This document shows positions 47,822 to 54,822 of a stretch of 54,822 nucleotides of DNA, piece after piece (within the stretch, counting starts at the first letter, position 1; every line of letters starts with the position of its first letter). The position numbers were made by a program, and so were the translations under genes. Origin of the DNA: Geodermatophilus marinus (lineage in GTDB: Bacteria; Actinomycetota; Actinomycetes; Mycobacteriales; Geodermatophilaceae); the NCBI RefSeq assembly GCF_003428645.1, contig NZ_QVQH01000029.1, forward strand, positions 1 through 54,822, given 5' to 3'. Under the pieces are notes generated by a model. It was not told where the DNA came from, did no database searches, and saw only the letters and a list, made by a program, of their open reading frames with translations.

Positions 47822-48573
47822 GGCGTGCGCAGGATGCCGCCGTCGACGGCCACCATGGTGCCGGTGACGTAGGAGGCGGCGGGGGAGAGCAGGAAGGCGG
47901 CGACCCGGCCGAACTCCTCGGGGGTGCCCACGCGGCGCAGCGGGATGCCGGCCTCGGTGCGCGCGCGCATGGCCGCGGGGTCCCCGGACGCGGCCTCGAT
48001 GTCGGTGATGCGGTCGGTGGCGATGGTGCCGGGCATCAGGCCGACCACCCGGATGCCCCGGGGGCCGAGCTCGTCGGCCAGCGCCTTGGCGGTCATCGCC
48101 AGGCCGGGCCGCAGCCCGTTGGAGATGGCCAGGTGGCCGATGGGCTGGCGCACCGACGTGGAGAGCACGAGCCCGATCGCGGCGCCGTCCCCGAGGTGCG
48201 GGACGAGCGCGCGGAGCAGCCGCAGGGGCCCGAGCAGCACGCTGTCGACGGCGTCGCGCCAGTGCTCCTCGGCCGTGTCGAGCACGCCCCCCGGCTGCGG
48301 TCCGCCGACGCTGAGCAGGGCGCCGTCGACCCGGCCCATCCGCTCCCGGGCGGTGGTGACCAGCCGCTCGGCGGTGTCCGGGTCGGCGAGGTCGGCGGCC
48401 ACCCCGGACGCGCCCGGCCCGAGGTCGGCGACGGCGGCGTCGACCGACGCCTGCGCCCGGGAGCTGACCAGCACCCGGGCGCCGTCGGCGACCAGGGCCC
48501 GGGCGGTCGCCAGCCCCAGCCCCCGGCTCGCGCCGGTGAGCAGGTAGCCGCGACCGCCCAGGCCGAGGTCCAC
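47818..48573 (-). CDS. SDR-family oxidoreductase with atypical active site
   Basis: A Rossmann-fold protein of 251 aa with the SDR cofactor motif T-G-A-S-R-G-L-G at 14-21 and a C-terminal V-D-G-G. The usual catalytic Y-x3-K is not found: the aligned position reads S-N-G-L-R. Tyrosine is thus replaced by serine and lysine by arginine, while the preceding serine (L-S-T-S) remains. Related FabG-like SDRs with an S-N-x-L-R segment are known, so this is probably a subfamily trait rather than decay. The GTG starts five bases after aconitase. It overlaps cbiX downstream. Confidence 0.87.
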   Translation of the reverse strand: MDLGLGGRGYLLTGASRGLGLATARALVADGARVLVSSRAQASVDAAVADLGPGASGVAADLADPDTAERLVTTARERMGRVDGALLSVGGPQPGGVLDTAEEHWRDAVDSVLLGPLRLLRALVPHLGDGAAIGLVLSTSVRQPIGHLAISNGLRPGLAMTAKALADELGPRGIRVVGLMPGTIATDRITDIEAASGDPAAMRARTEAGIPLRRVGTPEEFGRVAAFLLSPAASYVTGTMVAVDGGILRTP

Positions 48574-48578
48574 GCCGG

Positions 48579-51449
<2,871 letters not shown>

Positions 51450-51456
51450 TGCTCTG

Positions 51457-51505
51457 CGCCTACCCCTCGCTGGTCCGTCGCGCTGGTTGTCCGTCGCGCT
51501 GTTTG
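51457..51505 (-). repeat. 16-bp tandem repeat in the acnA promoter region
   Basis: Two adjacent 16-base units, 51474-51489 and 51490-51505, differ at one position. They lie 25-56 bases upstream of the preferred acnA start, just beyond a -10-like TAGGCG at 51457-51462 on the minus strand. Their position and spacing suit binding of an activator or repressor as adjacent dimers. If the longer start at 51509 were used they would be coding. Confidence 0.55.
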
Positions 51506-51589
51506 CCACCCCCGATCATCCCAGCCGGGGCGGGCGACCCGCAGGTGAGGCGACCCTTGCCTGCCCCGGCGGGGTGCCCGGGCGAGCCC

Positions 51590-51595
51590 TACCGT
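51590..51595 (+). promoter_or_regulatory. -10 element for the sirtuin gene, probably leaderless
   Basis: TACCGT ends seven bases before the ATG at 51603, with no ribosome site between. An in-frame GTG at 51594 overlaps the box itself and is a poorer start. Confidence 0.5.
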
Positions 51596-51602
51596 GGGCG
51601 GC

Positions 51603-52352
51603 ATGACGGTGCCCGACCCGCTCCCCGGCTGGCTGACCGCGGCCGGGCGGGTCACCGTGCTCACCGGCGCGGGCATCTCCACCGACAGCGGCATCCCCGA
51701 CTTCCGCGGCCCCCGGGGCGTGTGGACCCGCGACCCCGAGGCCGAGAAGCTCTCCACCCTGCGGTACTACGTCGCCGACCCCGACGTGCGGCGCCGGGCC
51801 TGGCGGGAGCGCCGCCGGCACGCCGCGTGGACGGCCGAGCCCAACCCCGGCCACGCGGCGCTGGTCGACCTCGAGCGGGAGGGCCGGCTGCGCGCGCTGC
51901 TCACCCAGAACATCGACGGCCTGCACCAGCGCGCCGGCTCCGACCCCGGGCGGGTGCTCGAGCTGCACGGCACGGTGCACGAGGTGGAGTGCCTGTCCTG
52001 CGCCGACCGCACGGCCATGCAGGAGGCGCTGGCCCGCGTCGACGCCGGCGAGCCCGACCCGCCGTGCCTGCGGTGCGGCGGCATCCTCAAGTCCGCCACG
52101 ATCAGCTTCGGCCAGGCGCTGGACACCGCCGTCCTGGAGGCCGCCGCGACCGCCGCGGCCGACTGCGACGTCTTCCTCGCCGTCGGCACCTCGCTCACCG
52201 TGCACCCCGCCGCCGGCCTCACCGACGTGGCCGCGCACAGCGGCGCCCGGGTGGTCGTGGTCAACGCCGAGCCCACGCCCTACGACGGGATCGCCGACCT
52301 GGTCGTGCGCGAGCCGATCAGCACGGCGCTGCCGCGCCTGCTGGGCCGGTGA
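51603..52352 (+). CDS. Sir2-family NAD-dependent protein deacetylase
   Basis: A sirtuin of 249 aa removing acyl groups from protein lysines. NAD-binding G-A-G-I-S-T-D-S-G-I-P-D-F-R is at 22-35 and T-Q-N-I-D-G-L-H at 101-108. The catalytic histidine is H122 in L-H-G. The zinc is held by C130/C133 and C155/C158. G-T-S-L-T-V-H-P closes the fold. It heads a three-gene overlapping operon with two small uncharacterised genes. Confidence 0.95.
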   Translation: MTVPDPLPGWLTAAGRVTVLTGAGISTDSGIPDFRGPRGVWTRDPEAEKLSTLRYYVADPDVRRRAWRERRRHAAWTAEPNPGHAALVDLEREGRLRALLTQNIDGLHQRAGSDPGRVLELHGTVHEVECLSCADRTAMQEALARVDAGEPDPPCLRCGGILKSATISFGQALDTAVLEAAATAAADCDVFLAVGTSLTVHPAAGLTDVAAHSGARVVVVNAEPTPYDGIADLVVREPISTALPRLLGR

Positions 52353-52675
52353 CCGCGGCCGGGCCCCCGCGGGAGGAGCTGCTGGCCCGCTACCGCGCGC
52401 TGGTGCTCGACGAGCTGCCCCGCCGGGCCCGGGCGGGGCGCTGGGTGGTCACCGCCGACCACTGCTTCGGCCGGATCGTGCTCGACCACGCCGTGGGCGG
52501 CCGCTGGTACGACGCCCTGGACCGGCGTCGGTCCCCGGCGTTCACGCAGCTGGACGACGACCGGCTGGCCGCCGCCGTCGCGCTGGCCGAGCGGATCGCC
52601 GCCGAGGGCGACCCGCTGCTGCGGCGGCTGGACGCGCAGAGCCTCGCCTGGCGCGGGAAGCCGGCGAAGGCGTGA
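52349..52675 (+). CDS. Small conserved protein downstream of the sirtuin
   Basis: A soluble 108-aa protein, mainly helical and rich in arginine and aspartate, with W-V-V-T-A-D-H-C-F-G-R-I-V-L-D-H near residues 32-47 and R-W-Y-D-A-L-D near 52-58. It is not assigned to a family here. The GTG overlaps the sirtuin stop (GTGA), and its own stop overlaps the next GTG, so it is co-translated with both. Its codon usage matches the neighbours, supporting a real gene. Confidence 0.7.
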   Translation: MTAAGPPREELLARYRALVLDELPRRARAGRWVVTADHCFGRIVLDHAVGGRWYDALDRRRSPAFTQLDDDRLAAAVALAERIAAEGDPLLRRLDAQSLAWRGKPAKA

Positions 52676-53097
52676 CGCTGCTCGCCGTCCACCTGGCGCT
52701 GACCGCGGCCTACGCCGGCTTCCAGTGGACGGTCCGGGCGCTGGTCTACCCGCAGTTCGACCGGGTGCCGGCGGCGGTGTTCGCCGCCTACGAGCGCCGG
52801 CACCAGCAGCGGGTCACCCGGGTGGTGGGCCCGCTGTTCGCCGCGCAGGGGGTCACCACGCTGTGGCTGCTGGCCGACCGCCCGGCGGGGGCCCCGCTGC
52901 CCCCGGTGCTGGTGGGGGCCGGCTGCCTCGCCGTCGTCCTGGGCGTGACCGCACTGCTCGCCGTCCCGCTGCACCGGCTCCTGGACACCGGCTGGGACGC
53001 CGCGGCGCACCGGCGGCTGCTCGCCGTCGACACCGTGCGCGCGGTCGCCGCCACCGCCGGTACGGCGGCCGCCCTCTGGCTGGTGCTCTCCGGCTAG
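52672..53097 (+). CDS. Small four-helix membrane protein
   Basis: A 141-aa protein with four hydrophobic segments (about 3-20, 50-68, 78-97 and 118-140). A cytoplasmic loop after helix 1 carries V-Y-P-Q-F and the charged Y-E-R-R-H-Q-Q-R-V-T-R block. The pattern recalls small uncharacterised actinobacterial integral membrane proteins. It is the third gene of the sirtuin operon (GTGA overlap). Function unknown. Confidence 0.72.
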   Translation: MTLLAVHLALTAAYAGFQWTVRALVYPQFDRVPAAVFAAYERRHQQRVTRVVGPLFAAQGVTTLWLLADRPAGAPLPPVLVGAGCLAVVLGVTALLAVPLHRLLDTGWDAAAHRRLLAVDTVRAVAATAGTAAALWLVLSG

Positions 53098-53160
53098 CGT
53101 GACGGCGACCACGTCGAGCGGCTGCCCGGCCCGGGGCAGCCCTGGCCCCCGGGAGCCGGT

Positions 53161-54696
53161 ATGCGCGTGCCCCTGACCACCCGCGACTTCCTCGACCGAG
53201 CCGAGCTCGTCTACGGCGACCGGATCGGCATCGTCGACGAGCCGGACCAACCGGCCCCGTCGACCGGGGAGCTCACCTACCGCGAGATCGCCCGCCGCGG
53301 CCGCGCGCTGCAGGCCGGTCTCGACGCCCTCGGCGTGGGCGAGGGCGAGCGCGTCGCGGTCGTCAGCCACAACGCCGGGCGGCTGCTGGAGTGCCTGCTC
53401 GCGCTGCCGTCGTCCGGCCGGGTCGTGGTACCGGTCAACTTCCGGCTCTTGCCGGACGAGGTCAGCTACATCGTCGGCCACAGCGGTGCCCGCGTCCTGC
53501 TCGTCGACCCCGAGCTGGAGGCCTCGCTCAAGGGCGTGGAGGCCGAGCACCGGTTCACCACCGGCGAGGAGTACGAGCAGCTGCTGCGCTTCGACACCGA
53601 GCCGGTGCCGTGGTCGGAGCCGGACGAGGACGCCACCGCCACGATCAACTACACCAGCGGCACCACGGCCCGGCCCAAGGGCGTGCAGATGACCCACCGC
53701 AACGAGTGGGTCAACGCCGTGACCTTCGGCATGCACATGCAGGTCGGCGACCGCGACGTCTACCTGCACACCCTGCCGATGTTCCACTGCAACGGCTGGG
53801 GGCTGCCCTACTCGATGACCGGGGTGGGCGCCCGGCAGGTGGTGCTGCGCAAGGTCGACGGCGCGGAGATCCTGCGCCGCGTCGAGCGGCACGGGGTCAC
53901 GGTCATGGCCGGGGCGCCCGCGGTCTGGAACGCCGTCCTCGACGCCGCGGCCTCGTGGGACGGCGAGATCCCCGGCCGCGACCGGGTGCGGATCATCGTC
54001 GCCGGCGCGCCACCGCCGTCGAAGACCATCGCCCGCGTCGAGGCCGAGCTGGGCTGGGAGTTCAACCAGATCTACGGCCTCACCGAGACCGCGCCGCTGC
54101 TCACCATCAACCGGCCGCGGGCCGAGTACGACGACCTGGACCCGGAGGAGCGCGCCCGGCTGCTGTCCCGGGCCGGCGTGCCGGGGCTGGGCACCCGGCT
54201 GCGCACCAGCGAGTCCGGCGAGGTGCTGGCCCGCGGCAACACCGTCCTGGCCGGCTACTGGCAGAACCCCGACGCCTCGGGCGAGGCGCTCGAGGGCGGC
54301 TGGTTCCACACCGGCGACGGCGGCACGATCGACGAGGGCGGATACCTCACCATCTCCGACCGCAAGAAGGACGTGATCATCACCGGCGGGGAGAACGTCT
54401 CCTCGATCGAGGTCGAGGACGCCGTCTTCAGCCACCCCGCGGTGGCCGAGGTCGCCGTCATCGGCATCCCCGACGACAAGTGGGGCGAGATGGTCACCGC
54501 GCTCGTGGTCGTCGGCGAGGGGCAGTCGGTGACCGCCGAGGAGATCATCGCGCACTGCCGGGGCCGGGTCGCCGGGTACAAGATCCCCAAGCGGGTCGAG
54601 TTCCGCGACGCCCTGGCCCGCACCGCCACCGGGAAGATCCAGAAGTTCAAGCTGCGCGAGGCCTTCTGGTCGGACTCCGACCGCCAGGTCCACTGA
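53161..54696 (+). CDS. AMP-dependent acyl-CoA ligase (fatty-acyl-CoA synthetase type)
   Basis: A 511-aa member of the ANL superfamily that activates a carboxylate as an acyl-adenylate and then a CoA thioester. P-loop-like Y-T-S-G-T-T-A-R-P-K-G lies near 163-173, Y-G-L-T-E-T near 305, G-W-F-H-T-G-D near 381 and D-R-K-K-D-V-I-I-T-G-G-E-N near 400. The catalytic lysine is in R-T-A-T-G-K-I-Q near 493. It resembles medium/long-chain or aryl acyl-CoA ligases; the substrate is not predictable. It starts 63 bases after the sirtuin operon. No clear ribosome site precedes the ATG. Confidence 0.92.
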   Translation: MRVPLTTRDFLDRAELVYGDRIGIVDEPDQPAPSTGELTYREIARRGRALQAGLDALGVGEGERVAVVSHNAGRLLECLLALPSSGRVVVPVNFRLLPDEVSYIVGHSGARVLLVDPELEASLKGVEAEHRFTTGEEYEQLLRFDTEPVPWSEPDEDATATINYTSGTTARPKGVQMTHRNEWVNAVTFGMHMQVGDRDVYLHTLPMFHCNGWGLPYSMTGVGARQVVLRKVDGAEILRRVERHGVTVMAGAPAVWNAVLDAAASWDGEIPGRDRVRIIVAGAPPPSKTIARVEAELGWEFNQIYGLTETAPLLTINRPRAEYDDLDPEERARLLSRAGVPGLGTRLRTSESGEVLARGNTVLAGYWQNPDASGEALEGGWFHTGDGGTIDEGGYLTISDRKKDVIITGGENVSSIEVEDAVFSHPAVAEVAVIGIPDDKWGEMVTALVVVGEGQSVTAEEIIAHCRGRVAGYKIPKRVEFRDALARTATGKIQKFKLREAFWSDSDRQVH

Positions 54697-54822
54697 GCCT
54701 CGATCCACCGTCGATCTTGGTGGACCCGGCCGGCTCGTGACCTGATTGTGGTTGTCTGATCTGGGCGTGGGTGGGCCGCCGGTCTGTCCGGCTCTTCCAC
54801 GGTCGGTCTCCGATCGGGCCCG
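54697..54822. other. Right-edge non-coding segment with a hairpin
   Basis: After the ligase stop, TCCACC at 54704-54709 pairs with GGTGGA at 54719-54724 around a nine-base loop, a possible terminator. The following bases to the window end are visibly lower in GC and richer in T than the rest of the window. No coding segment could be supported. It may be the edge of another element. Confidence 0.4.

Noticed and set aside
51450..51509. Longer N-terminus of aconitase from the GTG at 51509
   Set aside because: The extra 20 residues come from a tandem DNA repeat and precede the conserved start; a -10-like box fits the GTG at 51449 better.

Overview
The window is high-GC actinobacterial chromosome. 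GTG starts, ATGA/GTGA overlaps between cistrons and short TANNNT boxes set directly before start codons occur throughout. The gene order uvrC-rapZ-yvcK-whiA-gap-pgk-tpiA-secG-rbpA, the tkt-tal-pgi-zwf-opcA-pgl operon, ctaB/ctaA and a sufR-led suf operon are the standard actinobacterial blocks. Composition and order suggest Geodermatophilaceae (Blastococcus/Geodermatophilus/Modestobacter type); this assignment is inference, as no rRNA marker is present.

Layout. 1-127: right end of an IS3-family element. 159-1049: alpha/beta hydrolase. 1248-12233 (+): uvrC, rapZ, yvcK and whiA in an overlapping run, then glycolytic gap-pgk-tpiA, an orphan peptide-type solute-binding lipoprotein, secG and rbpA. 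A strong bidirectional hairpin (12236-12288) separates this from the minus-strand pentose-phosphate operon (12299-21003). ctaB and ctaA (heme O and heme A synthesis) face each other at 21333-23366. 23611-30567 (+) is an eight-gene Fe-S assembly operon sufR-B-D-Rieske-C-S-U-T. Two tandem paralogous large membrane proteins (30799-34798, minus) precede a leaderless ABC-F gene, a YjbR-like gene, a small HTH gene, an enoyl-CoA hydratase, an ABC exporter, an NTF2-like gene and a rhodanese (34943-41514).

The accessory part is 41525-47086. A guanidine-III (ykkC-III) type riboswitch lies immediately upstream of a Gdx/SugE-type small multidrug resistance (guanidinium exporter) gene. Both are embedded in frame in one 463-codon ORF whose first part is an ABC-2-like membrane protein. 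That ORF diverges from a leaderless tetR gene across a perfect 19-bp inverted operator pair. Next comes a 3.4-kb cargo bounded by a perfect 62-bp direct repeat copied from the 3' end of the cbiX gene. It holds an NCS1-type permease, a regulator combining MerR, XRE and cupin domains, and a metallo-beta-lactamase-fold hydrolase. The two cargo promoters share a CTAC-N3-CCGACTGT motif. It looks like a self-contained uptake/hydrolysis module that arrived or was duplicated without a recombinase of its own.

The right part (47018-54696) holds a sirohydrochlorin chelatase-like gene, an atypical SDR, aconitase, a sirtuin operon with two small uncharacterised genes, and an acyl-CoA ligase. The last 126 bases are non-coding and differ in composition. 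No tRNA, rRNA, CRISPR array or phage gene was seen.
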